Below are positions 55,864-64,000 of a stretch of 64,000 nucleotides of DNA, piece by piece. A model generated the notes under the pieces. That model was not told the DNA's origin. It searched no databases and saw only the letters and a list, made by a program, of their open reading frames with translations. The stretch's first letter is position 1, and the number at the start of each line of letters is the position of its first letter. A program made the translations under genes and the position numbers. This DNA comes from JANXQG01 sp963709175 (GTDB lineage Bacteria > Planctomycetota > Planctomycetia > Pirellulales > Thermoguttaceae), in the NCBI GenBank assembly GCA_963709175.1, contig CAVPVK010000004.1, forward strand, positions 124,001 through 188,000, given 5' to 3'.

Positions 55864-57621
55864 CGGCAAGCCTCCCCTTGGGCGGGAACAATCCGGCGGG
55901 GCGGCGTTGAATGAACAAGACGATGCACACGAGGACCAGGACCTGGCCCCAAACTGCACCAAACAGCGGCTCGAAGACCTTGTTGAGCACCCCCAACCCC
56001 AAGCCGGCGTACAGCGTCCCCGCCAATTCACCAACGCCTCCGGTCACCACCACCAGAAACGACTCGACAATATAGTTCCTTCCCATGTCGGGTGACACGC
56101 CGCCGATCAACGTCAAGCCGTAACCGGCAATCCCGGCCAGGCCCGAGCCCAAGGCGAAAGTGTAACCGTCGATCCGCCGGGTATTGACGCCCAAGGCCGC
56201 GGCCATTTCGCGGTTCTGCATTGTTGCCCGGACGCGCAAACCGTAGCGGGTAAAATTCATAATGAGGTAGAACAGCACGACACAGGCAGCGCAGAGCAAC
56301 ATGATAAAGCAACGGTTGTACGCCAGGTCCATGTCCTGCATCACTTCCACGCTGCCGCGCAGCCAGGTGGGCGAGTTCACGCCGATGTTGTAACCGAAGA
56401 TCGTCTGCACGCCCTGAATCAGGATCAGGCTCACTCCAAAAGTGGCCAGCAGCGTTTCCAGCGGGCGGCCGTACAGGTGCCGCACGACAAACATCTCGAT
56501 GAGGTAACCGCAGAAAGCCGCAACCAAGAAGGCCGCCGGCAGCGAGGCCACGTAATACCAGTTGAACAGCGCGGGGGAAAAACTTCACGAACAACTGCTG
56601 CATGGTAAACGTGGTGAACGCGCCGATCATCATTAGTTCGCCGTGGGCCATGTTGATCACCCCCATCGTGCCGAACGTAATCGCCAATCCCAACGACATC
56701 AAAATGAGAATCGATCCGCGGGACAGCCCATCCTTAAGACATTCGAAGGCCGTCACGTATCTCTGGTATCGATCGATCTCGGCGATCGAATGACGATAAA
56801 CGTCCGCGGCCGCCACGTCCGGCGATTTGCCGGCAGAGGCCTGTTTTTCGGTCTGCTCGAGCAGGTCGGCGAGCACGTCGCGTCCCCGCGCTGTGGATAG
56901 AGCCCAAGTCGCGAGCGGCCGCCAGGCGGTCCACCGCCACCCCCTCGGGAAAGCTGCCCTGCAGTCGAATCAAATCGATGCTTTCTCTTGCGGCGTGCCG
57001 AATCTTGTTCAAGGGATCGGCCTCGGCGATTTCCTCCAAGGCCGGGAGGTCGCCGACGATTTCGTGTTCGCCCGCGCGCTCGATCGCGGAAATGCGCTTT
57101 TCGTAATTATCTGACCACAACGCAAGGGCTTGCTGTGCATCGTCAACAGCTTTGCGTTCAGTGCGGGGAAAGTCAACTTCCTTGAGTTCGCGAAGATGGA
57201 CCACCGCGGGAACACCATCTTTGAGCACAGGCTGGAGCGTGAGCGGGTCGAGCAGCAACTCCCGCTTGCCCTTGGCGTCGGACGCAGCTTGTTCGCCGAG
57301 GACGGGCTGGCCATTCCAAAGATAGAGGCTTCCCTCAAAATAAGAGCGTACGAACGCGGCCAACCGCCCGTCGCGCGTTTTCACCAGCTTGTCGAGGGCG
57401 TGCTGCCGAACCGTCGCGTCTTTGTCGGCAAGTTGCAGAATCGTTTGGCGGATTTCTCCGTCGGCGGCAGTCTCATACGCGGGAGTCGGGAGCAGCGGAA
57501 CTGCCGAACGTCTGGAGTCCTCTTCGGCAGCAGCGCGGCGCGGCAACAACAAGGCAGCCGCGGCAAGGCATAAGGCGATCCATCCCCAACCGGCCGCGCG
57601 GAAACGTTTCTTACCCATCAT
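55856..57621 (-). CDS. urtB: Urea ABC permease UrtB (two frameshifts)
   Basis: About 588 aa. A signal-like N-terminus leads into an extracytoplasmic alpha-helical (HEAT-like) domain of about 220 residues, then ~8 membrane helices (SRGSILILMSLGLAITFGTM, NMAHGELMMIGAFTTFTMQQ, LFGVSLILIQG-like, VSPDMGRNYIVESFLVVVTG). This N-terminal extension is typical of UrtB. The frame breaks near 56890 and again at a run of five G (56573-56577); both look like indels. Separated from urtA by a 162 bp gap with a strong hairpin. Confidence 0.85.
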
Positions 57622-57660
57622 TAATGCCCTTGTCTATCAGGGCCGGCAAAGGAAAACGGC

Positions 57661-57691
57661 GCCAAGGCTGGACGGGTTGTCCAGCCTTGGC
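57661..57691 (-). terminator. Strong hairpin between urtA and urtB
   Basis: GCCAAGGCTGGAC (57661-57673) and GTCCAGCCTTGGC (57679-57691) form a perfect 13-bp stem with a 5 nt loop. It lies downstream of urtA and upstream of urtB in their common direction. It may attenuate transcription, or stabilise the urtA end so that binding protein outnumbers permease. Confidence 0.65.
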
Positions 57692-57783
57692 TTCGTAAGT
57701 ACGGAAAGCTTCCTGACGGATCGAGCGGCGGCGGCGCTCCGCCCCGCCTCCGCCCAATCCTGAAAAACCCGAAAGCGAAACGG

Positions 57784-59241
57784 TTAGGCTCCCTTCTTCG
57801 GGCCGCCGGTGGGCGGCGGAACCTTGCCGTCGGTATGCAGATACTTGCTGTACGAATCAGGCGCCACCAGACCATCGGAACTGTTGATGATCTTGAACTG
57901 CCCATCCTTGAGGATTTCGCCGACGAAAACGGGCTTCCAAGTATGCTGGTTCTTGGGGTCCATTTTCTTCTTCCCGCCTGGGGCGTCGAACTCGAGTCCG
58001 TACACCGCTTCGCGGACCTTGTCGACGTCGAAGCTCTTGGCCTTCTCGGCAGCCGCCTTCCAGACATAGACGCCGAAGTAGGCCGCCTCGATGGGATCGT
58101 CAGTCACGCGGTCGGATCCGCCCGGCAACTTGTGCGACGCGCAGTAGTTCTTGAAGTCCTGTACGAACTTCTGGTTTTCCGGAGTGTCGATCGATTGGAA
58201 ATAGTTCCAGCAGGCCAGGTGGCCCACCAGTGGCGGAACGTCCATCGCTCGCAACTCGTCTTCGGCCACCGAGAAGGCCATGATCGGGCAGTCGGTGGAA
58301 GTCAGGCCCTGGTTGGCAAACTCCTTGTAGAACGGCACGTTGCTGTCGCCGTTGATGGTCGACATCACGCAGGCCTTGCCGCCGGCGGAAAACTTCTTGA
58401 TCTTGCCGACGATGGTCTGGTAGTCCTGATGATGGAAAGGCGTGTATTCCTCGGCAATGTCCGCTTCCGGGACGCCCTTGAAAAGCAAGTAGGCTTTCAA
58501 GACCTTATTGGCGGTTCGCGGAAAGACGTAATCCGTGCCGAGTAGATAAAACTTCTTGAATCCTTGCTTCATCATGTACTCCGCGGCCGGAATCAACTGC
58601 TGGTTCGGCGCGGCGCCCGTGTAGAACACGTTCAGCGACTGCTCTTCACCCTCGTACTGGACGGGGTAAAACAGCAATTGATCGTATTCCTCGTAGACGG
58701 GCAGTACCGACTTGCGGCTGACGGAGGTCCAGCAGCCGAATGTGACGGCCACTTTATGAACGGTGATCAGCTCCTTGGCCTTCTGATTGAACAGGGGCCA
58801 GTCGCTCGCTGGATCGACGACCACGGGCTCAATCTTCTTGCCTAGCACGCCGCCGGCAGCATTGATTTCATCGACCGCCATCAGGACGGCGTCACGCAGG
58901 GAAACCTCCGAAATCGCCATGGTTCCCGTAAGCGAATGCAAAACGCCGATTTTGACAGTTCCACCCTCACCGCCTTCAGGCTTTTTCTCAGGGACTGACG
59001 TCTTATCAGCAACTGACGTCTTATCAGCATCCGAGGTTTTATCGGTGCTTGAGGTCTTATCGGTGCTCGAGGTCTTATCGGTGCTCGACGTCGCATCCGC
59101 GCCTGAGGTCACGGCCACTTTCTTCGTCGTATCGGCCGATCCTTTTTTGTCCGGCGTCGAGGCTTTTTCCGGCGTCCCGCCGCAGCCGCAAACCACCAAA
59201 CAGACTCCGAGCAATCCCACCCACCCAAAAACATTTCTCAT
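57784..59241 (-). CDS. urtA: Urea ABC transporter substrate-binding lipoprotein UrtA
   Basis: 485 aa. It has a lipoprotein-like signal (WVGLLGVCLVVCGC), a repetitive Ser/Thr/Asp/Lys linker of about 60 residues, then the UrtA periplasmic domain: TVKIGVLHSLTGTMAISEVS, DPASDWPLFNQKAKEL, VTFGCWTSVSRKSVLPVYEE and SDRVTDDPIEAAYFGVYVW. These are hallmark segments of UrtA rather than generic amino-acid binders. GGAAGG about 6 nt before ATG 59241 supports the start. First gene of the urt-ure operon. Confidence 0.95.
   Translation of the reverse strand: MRNVFGWVGLLGVCLVVCGCGGTPEKASTPDKKGSADTTKKVAVTSGADATSSTDKTSSTDKTSSTDKTSDADKTSVADKTSVPEKKPEGGEGGTVKIGVLHSLTGTMAISEVSLRDAVLMAVDEINAAGGVLGKKIEPVVVDPASDWPLFNQKAKELITVHKVAVTFGCWTSVSRKSVLPVYEEYDQLLFYPVQYEGEEQSLNVFYTGAAPNQQLIPAAEYMMKQGFKKFYLLGTDYVFPRTANKVLKAYLLFKGVPEADIAEEYTPFHHQDYQTIVGKIKKFSAGGKACVMSTINGDSNVPFYKEFANQGLTSTDCPIMAFSVAEDELRAMDVPPLVGHLACWNYFQSIDTPENQKFVQDFKNYCASHKLPGGSDRVTDDPIEAAYFGVYVWKAAAEKAKSFDVDKVREAVYGLEFDAPGGKKKMDPKNQHTWKPVFVGEILKDGQFKIINSSDGLVAPDSYSKYLHTDGKVPPPTGGPKKGA
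58994..59101 (-). repeat. Six 18-bp tandem repeats inside the urtA linker
   Basis: Six units of 18 bp (58994-59011, 59012-59029, 59030-59047, 59048-59065, 59066-59083, 59084-59101) encode the hexapeptide (S/T)-(S/D/V)-(T/A)-D-K-T with small changes. The first two are identical at DNA level, as are most bases of units 4 and 5. Such repeats can change copy number. Confidence 0.8.
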
Positions 59242-59636
59242 CAATGCCCTTCCTTTCACGAGAGCGGTCACCAACGACCGCCGTCGAAACAAGTGACTAT
59301 AAAACGCCCGACATCACAAGAGAACGCCGCACCGGGTCACAGCACCCCCCGTCTCTCTGGGAAATAGCCACTCAGCAGTTGAGAGTTGGAGGCTGGGGGC
59401 TTGCGGGTTATCTTGAGCGTGGCCAATAAGCAAACGCCATGCCGGAGGCCGGAAGCCGCCTGCGTTTAATGCGTAAATCGTTTGCTTTTTACAATTTTGT
59501 CGCGGTCGGATGGGCCTAAAATTCGATTCTGCTGTTCGCCGTCGTGCTAAGAGTTTAGGCAAGAAGTGCCCTGATGGTAGCAGGAGCTGTGCGGAGCCTT
59601 CGCCGAGAAACTCCCCAATGAGGGAGTGCAAAAAAG
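59242..59636. other. urtA upstream region
   Basis: About 395 bp with no gene seen. On the minus strand a TATAGT -10 candidate lies at 59301-59296 about 55 bp before urtA, but its -35 is unconvincing. No clear sigma54 (GG-N10-GC) or NtcA-like site was found by eye. The stretch near 59470-59520 is AT-rich. Confidence 0.35.
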
Positions 59637-59688
59637 TTTAGCCCGGCGCTTCAGACCGGTTCTTTCCGGTCTGGCCGCTCGGGCTAAA
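59637..59688 (-). terminator. Two-tier hairpin after the porin-like gene
   Basis: TTTAGCCCG (59637-59645) pairs with CGGGCTAAA (59680-59688), and inside it AGACCGG (59653-59659) pairs with CCGGTCT (59666-59672). It lies 25 bp past the stop of the porin-like gene in its own direction, a likely terminator separating it from the urt operon. Confidence 0.6.
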
Positions 59689-59712
59689 CGAATCCATCTA
59701 TCTCGGATCGAG

Positions 59713-61119
59713 CTAGAACTGCAATTGGAGGCCGGTCCGCACGATTTCGAACGTGTCACCGCCTTCGGCATCTCGCTGCTCCCAAGCCACGGTTAGGCGA
59801 GCGTTGTAGCCGGAGATGACATAGTTGACTCCCACGTCGACGCCCTCGTAGAGCAGCGGCCCACCCACGCTGGAAAGCGTGGCCGCCTGGGCGCGGAAAT
59901 CGCGGCAGTAGTACTGGTAGCGGGCGAACGGCTGCAACCGCCCCGAAATGCTGCCCACACAAATGTCCTGCGGCAGCAAGTAGCTTACCTGCACATACTC
60001 GGAATTTCCCTGGTTGGCGACGCCAAACGCCGCGTTCGGATCCGTTGCAGTGTCGGCGGCAATCGCAGTCGTGACGCCGTAATTATAGTGGTAGAATGCC
60101 GTCTCGACGTCGATGACGCCGCAATTCCCGAACTTGTGTTCCCACAAGAGGTCGATGCTAGCGGCGCTGAAGTCTGCCGGGCTGGCCCCCGAGCCGCCGC
60201 CATCGTGCTGCAGGGCGCCCGTGACGCCGATCGCCAGGATTTCCTTCGCGCCGAAATAGCAGCTCTGGGTATAGTAACCCGGCTCAGGATCCAGCAAGTT
60301 CAGCGTGATGCGGCCGATATAGAAATAGCTGCCTGTGGCGTTGGGAGGCAACGCATTGCCCACCGCCGACGTCGGCGGCGCGGTATCGTAATTACGGCCG
60401 ATCCCATTGAACATGCCGACCTGCCATTTCAGGCGGCCGCCGCCCAGTTGTCCCCAATATGCGGCACCGTCGTCGCGACCCGCCAAGAGCGAGGGATAGT
60501 TCGACACGAACGGATAATCGTACGGGGTTTGATAGAACGGGCCGTCCAGGTTCGCGCGATCGGTCGGCGGCAAGAAACGGCCGGCCCAAAAATTGATTTT
60601 GTCGTTGAACTCGAACTGAGCAATGCCGTCAAGAAGCGCAACGTTGGTGACGTTGTCGGGCGAAACAAACGAGCCGCCGCCCTGTACTTCCGTATCGAGT
60701 GTTCCCTTAAGAACGCCGTGGAAGGCGCTGCCGTTCAGGTAAATACGCGCATCGTCCGGAGCGAAGTAATTGTAAGTGTTCGAGGTGGGCCCATTCTGCT
60801 CGGCGACATAATTGTCCGAGAACCGCAGTCCCATGCCCGCCTTGAGCGTTCCATCCCAAGGATTCGTTCCGGGGCCGCAACAATCGCAGCACTTGCCAAA
60901 ACCGGCGGCGGGATCGCCGTCGCAGGCGCCACATGCCGGTGGAGTGGCGCACCCGCAAGCCGTATCGCTTGTTACCGCGGGTGCGGCAGGAGCCGCTGGT
61001 GCGGCTGTGCTGGGGGCGGCCGGCGGCTGACTGCCCGTAGCGTCATCCGCGCGCGTCGCAGTCGACGTTATCGTCAACGTCGCGAAAGCAAGAATTGAAA
61101 CTAGTCCTGTAATTTTCAT
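59713..61119 (-). CDS. Outer-membrane porin-like beta-barrel protein
   Basis: 468 aa. Signal peptide (LVSILAFATLTITSTATRAD), then a low-complexity Pro/Ala region, a Cys-rich knot (CGCATPPACGACDGDP, CCDCC) and a beta-barrel-like body. It has alternating aromatic strands (FNDKINFWAGRFLPPTDRAN, PFARYQYYCRDFRAQ) and ends in a Phe (TGLQLQF), the usual outer-membrane barrel ending. GGAGG lies 9 nt before ATG 61119. It is just upstream of urtA in the same direction, so it could let urea or ureides through the outer membrane, but this is inferred from position. Confidence 0.7.
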   Translation of the reverse strand: MKITGLVSILAFATLTITSTATRADDATGSQPPAAPSTAAPAAPAAPAVTSDTACGCATPPACGACDGDPAAGFGKCCDCCGPGTNPWDGTLKAGMGLRFSDNYVAEQNGPTSNTYNYFAPDDARIYLNGSAFHGVLKGTLDTEVQGGGSFVSPDNVTNVALLDGIAQFEFNDKINFWAGRFLPPTDRANLDGPFYQTPYDYPFVSNYPSLLAGRDDGAAYWGQLGGGRLKWQVGMFNGIGRNYDTAPPTSAVGNALPPNATGSYFYIGRITLNLLDPEPGYYTQSCYFGAKEILAIGVTGALQHDGGGSGASPADFSAASIDLLWEHKFGNCGVIDVETAFYHYNYGVTTAIAADTATDPNAAFGVANQGNSEYVQVSYLLPQDICVGSISGRLQPFARYQYYCRDFRAQAATLSSVGGPLLYEGVDVGVNYVISGYNARLTVAWEQRDAEGGDTFEIVRTGLQLQF

Positions 61120-61456
61120 TCGGCTCGACCTCCTTGCGCCGTATTTCCGGTATGCAAACCAACGGCATTTGTGGTTGCCATCAGTCGATCAGAAAAAACT
61201 GATACCATCTCCAACAATTGCACAATCGTCGCATACCGATTGCTCCCAATAAATTTCTTTCGGAGCGCGGCAAAACTTACCAGACCTGCACTGTCAATAT
61301 CTTGTTGCGCGGCACTCGCTGCCAACTTCTTGTGCAGAGAAAACGCCGGCGACGCAAATGTCCCGTTCTTGGCGGTAAATGGAGAATTTCGGCAAAGAGT
61401 AACGACGCGTGAAGGGCCGTAGTTTAGCCAGCGCGAATTTTGACTCGGATAGGCTC
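61120..61456. other. 337-bp gap upstream of the porin-like gene
   Basis: Expected to contain the porin promoter. A short minus-strand frame (61116-61325) exists but shows no family feature. No RNA gene or repeat is seen. Confidence 0.4.
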
Positions 61457-62260
61457 TTAGTGTGTCGTCTGCATCGCGCCTGCCGCCGCATTGCCCGCGG
61501 CAGAACTGGCCGGCATGTAAGAATTGCCTGGCGTGTAAGAACTGGCCGGCGTATATGAGGGCGAACCGAAAGTCTGCGGAGGATTACCCACCGGAGGCGG
61601 ATAGTTGCGCGGATCGACTGGTTGCGACCCGGCAGCGGCGGTGGGCGGGAGCGAACCGTTGCCATTCCATGTCGGGCTAACAGGTCCGTTGCCGGGCGCC
61701 ATCGCTGGATAGTTTGTGGCAGGACCTCCCGCGTATGGTCCCGGCTGTACGGGAACAGCGGGCGACATTGGGCCCCCGCCCGGCATCGCCGGCGTGTTTC
61801 CAGGCATTCCGCCCGCTGGGGGGCCGTAGACCGGTATCACGGGTGCAAAACCGCTTTGGCTCACTGCGGGGTAGCCGGCGGCTGGTTGATAAACCCAATA
61901 ACCGATGGGGGCCGGGCCAGCCATGCCCGGTGCCGAGACCGGCATGCCCGGAGCCGAGACTGGCGGATTCGCAAAGACCGGCCTGTTCGCAGGGTAGTTT
62001 GTGCCCTGCGGGCAATTGCCACTGCTCGGCGGAACAGGCGGGGTGCTCGGCGGCGTTGACGGCTTATCGTGCGACGTGCCGTCGTAGATCGTCAGTCCCA
62101 TGTCCGACGTATTCTGGCGATTGTAGGTTGCCGCCTCAGAAAATGGCGAACCGTTCTTGCTCGACGGGGTTGAAGGTGCCTGGCAACCGCTCAGCGTCCC
62201 GACAAAGGCGATCGCCAAGCAGCACAGCGTTTTTCGACTTCTCCCAGTCAAATCGCCCAT
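61457..62260 (-). CDS. Pro/Gly-rich lipoprotein
   Basis: 267 aa. A lipoprotein signal (LCCLAIAFVGTLSGC) is followed by low-complexity sequence rich in Pro, Gly, Ser, Ala and Tyr. Short internal repeats include VSAPGMPVSAPGM and the Y-T-P-x-S/N-S-Y-x-P type near the C-terminus. No folded domain is evident. It may be a surface or cell-wall-linked protein. Start ATG 62260 is chosen since the upstream extension to 62527 is not protein-like. Confidence 0.6.
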   Translation of the reverse strand: MGDLTGRSRKTLCCLAIAFVGTLSGCQAPSTPSSKNGSPFSEAATYNRQNTSDMGLTIYDGTSHDKPSTPPSTPPVPPSSGNCPQGTNYPANRPVFANPPVSAPGMPVSAPGMAGPAPIGYWVYQPAAGYPAVSQSGFAPVIPVYGPPAGGMPGNTPAMPGGGPMSPAVPVQPGPYAGGPATNYPAMAPGNGPVSPTWNGNGSLPPTAAAGSQPVDPRNYPPPVGNPPQTFGSPSYTPASSYTPGNSYMPASSAAGNAAAGAMQTTH

Positions 62261-62430
62261 GTCCGTAGTGGCGGAATAATTGTCAGATTCCCATCTTTCC
62301 TCACTATCTCTTCGGCCGGTTACCTTGCTCCAGGTCACAAAACTTCTCTGGACGAGGTTTTTTCCAGCGGAAGGCAACGCCGAAAATGCCTCCGTTATTT
62401 CGCCTTCCCCAAGACTCTGACGTTGTAGCG

Positions 62431-62943
62431 TCAATCCGCGGAGCCGTACCAATACAGTTTCGTCCCGGCCAGGGGCTTCAATTTGCGCGCTTGATCCACG
62501 GACAGCTTCTCGGCCTTTTTCCACCATTGCTGATAAGCCTCATACGCTCTGGCTTGCGCGGCCTCCGTCCTGTCGATCTTGCCTTCGCTCTCCAGCAGGG
62601 CATTGAGCGATGGAAATCCACGACCCTGCCGAATCGCGTCGATGCACCAAAGGGCGACGATGCCCTCCGTTGGAGCCGCTTTTTCAGCCTGCGAAGAGGC
62701 GGGATTGACAGGGAATCGCTTGAGTTTCTCCTTACTGCCGCCAATTTTCAGCAGCGCAGGTATATCTTCCCACCGCAAGTCGGGAAACTGCCAGCCCGCC
62801 CGATCCTGTCGGTAGCTACCGTCCCGCATCGAGCGAAAGAGATTTTCGACTCGGGCATTCGGCGCGTCGGGTTTCTTTTCGTCGCCCCATGTGGTGGAAG
62901 GCAAGAAAACTACGGTGGCGATAACGAGCAAGTGCTTCAACAT
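62431..62943 (-). CDS. Small secreted protein of unknown function
   Basis: 170 aa. A clear signal peptide (KHLLVIATVVFLPSTTWG) precedes a mostly helical domain with WEDIPALLKIGGSKEKLKRF and IVALWCIDAIRQGRGFPSLN. The layout resembles a planctomycete-only secreted family (DUF4943-like, from memory), with no known function. ATG 62943 is preceded by GGAGAAA. It does not seem to be part of the nitrogen genes. Confidence 0.6.
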   Translation of the reverse strand: MLKHLLVIATVVFLPSTTWGDEKKPDAPNARVENLFRSMRDGSYRQDRAGWQFPDLRWEDIPALLKIGGSKEKLKRFPVNPASSQAEKAAPTEGIVALWCIDAIRQGRGFPSLNALLESEGKIDRTEAAQARAYEAYQQWWKKAEKLSVDQARKLKPLAGTKLYWYGSAD

Positions 62944-62975
62944 GGCTTTTCTCCGATTGGTGGATTCGTGGACGC

Positions 62976-63849
62976 TTGAATTATATCGTGAAGCGTTCGC
63001 ATGCTGCGCAACAACTTTGTAACAACGGACGCCTTAGTTTCACGGCACGACAGTGCCCTGAATGTGTCGAGCAGTTCAAAGAACCGCCCATACGCAACAC
63101 GGTCGTCGGGGAATTTGGACTTGATGGCCGTCTTTCCGTCAACGGCCAAGCGAAGTCCAGGGCGATCACGACGGAGGAGTTCGAGCGGATGCTTGAAGCC
63201 ACCTACAAGGTCCGGCCAAGGGATTCGGCCGAGTGGAAAAAGTACCGCTCCCTGCTCTTCTTTTCCGGTCTATGGCGAGTAGAGGGATTCATTCTCACCT
63301 GGCATGAAGGGCCTTTCCACCTGGACGTATCCGGGAAGCTCCCGCAGTTCGTGATTCAAGGCGAACCCGGCAAGCAAGAGGAAGTCCCTTGCGTCCCGGA
63401 CTTCATCGACTGGCTGCGGGCGACCTACCCAGATGCAGCGGAGCGAACGGGGCGAGTGATCGTTCTGACAACGGGCAAGGCCCTGGACGTCAACCGAGTG
63501 GGGAGAGTCGTAGGGAGGATCGGAGATAAGGCCAAGGTCAAGGTCGGAACCCGACTGAAGCGGGTCAAGTGAAAAAAAGGGCAAGATCACCAAGGTCGAG
63601 GTTCCCATGTTCGCCGGCTGCCATTCTCTCCGGCGTGCTTTCGGGTCGAAGTGGGCCAGGAAGGTTTCCCACTCCACCCTGAAACGGCTGATGCGGCATG
63701 CCAGCATCGCCACCACCGAATCCTATTACGTCCACCTGGACGCCGCCGATCTTGGCCAAGAGCTATGGAGGGACTTCCGACCGAAGGAAAGCAAGGTTGT
63801 TCCGGTTCCTACTCCAGAGCCGGCCGACTCCTGCCGTAAACAGGATTGA
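62976..63849 (+). pseudogene. Tyrosine recombinase/integrase remnant
   Basis: Integrase-like sequence starts near 63130 (AITTEEFERMLEATYKVRP). The catalytic domain keeps the first Arg region (LLFFSGLWRVEGFILTW), the H-x-x-R box (GCHSLRRAFGSKWARKV) and the His-to-Tyr end (LMRHASIATTESYYVHLDA). The coding frame breaks at a run of seven A (63572-63578). The N-terminal core-binding domain is missing or corrupted. It fits the integrase type often seen in planctomycetes. With one base restored the catalytic part would be whole, so the break could be an error, but the missing N-terminus suggests a genuine remnant. Confidence 0.65.
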
Positions 63850-64000
63850 CAGGGGTTGTATTCGTTTGCGGGCATGTGTGCCAACTGAAGGAAAACTTGA
63901 CAAATCCATGCTCGACCGCGAAAATCATGCGATAATTGACCACATTTCGTGATCGAATCCTGTTGGCTCAGGCGAGAGCAGCTCATAGGCAACCACGCTA
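63850..64000. other. Right edge, no gene identified
   Basis: A TTGACA at 63897-63902 with GAAAAT 17 bp on could be a weak outward promoter. Nothing else can be named. Confidence 0.25.

Noticed and set aside
59242..59636. Sigma54 promoter for urtA
   Set aside because: The nearest GGCAC...TTGC pair (about 59555) has only a 3 bp spacer in place of 5, so it does not fit the consensus.
63572..63578. Programmed -1 frameshift in the integrase at seven A
   Set aside because: The stop codon TGA comes at the start of the A run, so a slip on the run would occur too late; an indel or decay fits better.
1..64000. CRISPR arrays, rRNA genes, complete insertion sequences
   Set aside because: No regularly spaced repeats, rRNA signatures or transposase genes with inverted repeats were seen. 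Only one tRNA is evident.

Overview
The window looks like a chromosomal segment (about 60% GC) of a member of the Planctomycetota, probably Pirellulales-like and perhaps from a metagenome. This rests on gene content: tandem clpP genes, secreted PQQ-repeat, FHA, HEAT and TPR proteins, a planctomycete-type tyrosine recombinase, Pro/Ala-rich zinc-ribbon proteins, and GTCGCnnnGCGAC and GGTGGGACCAGC palindromes between genes. Many genes that should be intact (clpP, ureG, urtB, an S1-domain gene) carry one single-base frame break, several at homopolymers. Most breaks are therefore probably sequencing or assembly indels.

Layout. 1-2.8 kb: a grpE-dnaK chaperone pair plus a small Cys-rich protein. 2.8-9.2 kb (minus strand): a tightly coupled four-gene sugar module comprising a secreted transglutaminase-like protein (heavily frame-broken), an SSS-family transporter, a Gfo/Idh/MocA oxidoreductase and a GHMP kinase that resembles plant galacturonokinase. 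9.4-15.5 kb: an aldehyde dehydrogenase, a GH50/GH-A-type secreted glycosidase with a CBM9-like domain, a PQQ beta-propeller protein and a coiled-coil protein. 15.5-25.7 kb: an S1-domain RNA-binding protein, a class I aminotransferase, a HIT hydrolase, a twin zinc-ribbon membrane protein, a membrane GTPase overlapping an orphan DNA methyltransferase, a GrpB-family protein and an FHA protein. 25.8-29 kb: tRNA-Gly(GCC), trigger factor and two clpP genes, a proteostasis block. 29-38.5 kb: a lipoprotein, an alpha/beta hydrolase, a HEAT/TPR protein, a redoxin, an iron-type alcohol dehydrogenase, a pentaheme cytochrome and a membrane protein.

38.5-61 kb is the highlight, a contiguous nitrogen-scavenging island. 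A seven-gene minus-strand operon encodes an allophanate hydrolase-type amidase, a BMP-family binding lipoprotein, two permeases, a biuret hydrolase (BiuH-like), a double-domain ABC ATPase and a second isochorismatase-fold hydrolase resembling triuret hydrolase. Divergent ureF-ureG follow, then a convergent minus-strand operon urtA-urtB-urtCD-urtE-ureD-ureAB-ureC. A porin-like protein lies just upstream of urtA. Together these genes would import and hydrolyse triuret, biuret and urea to ammonia and CO2. Unusual traits are a UrtC-UrtD fusion, a UreA-UreB fusion, a His-rich UreG with no ureE in view, and a repetitive linker in UrtA. The right edge has two secreted proteins and a truncated, frame-broken integrase.
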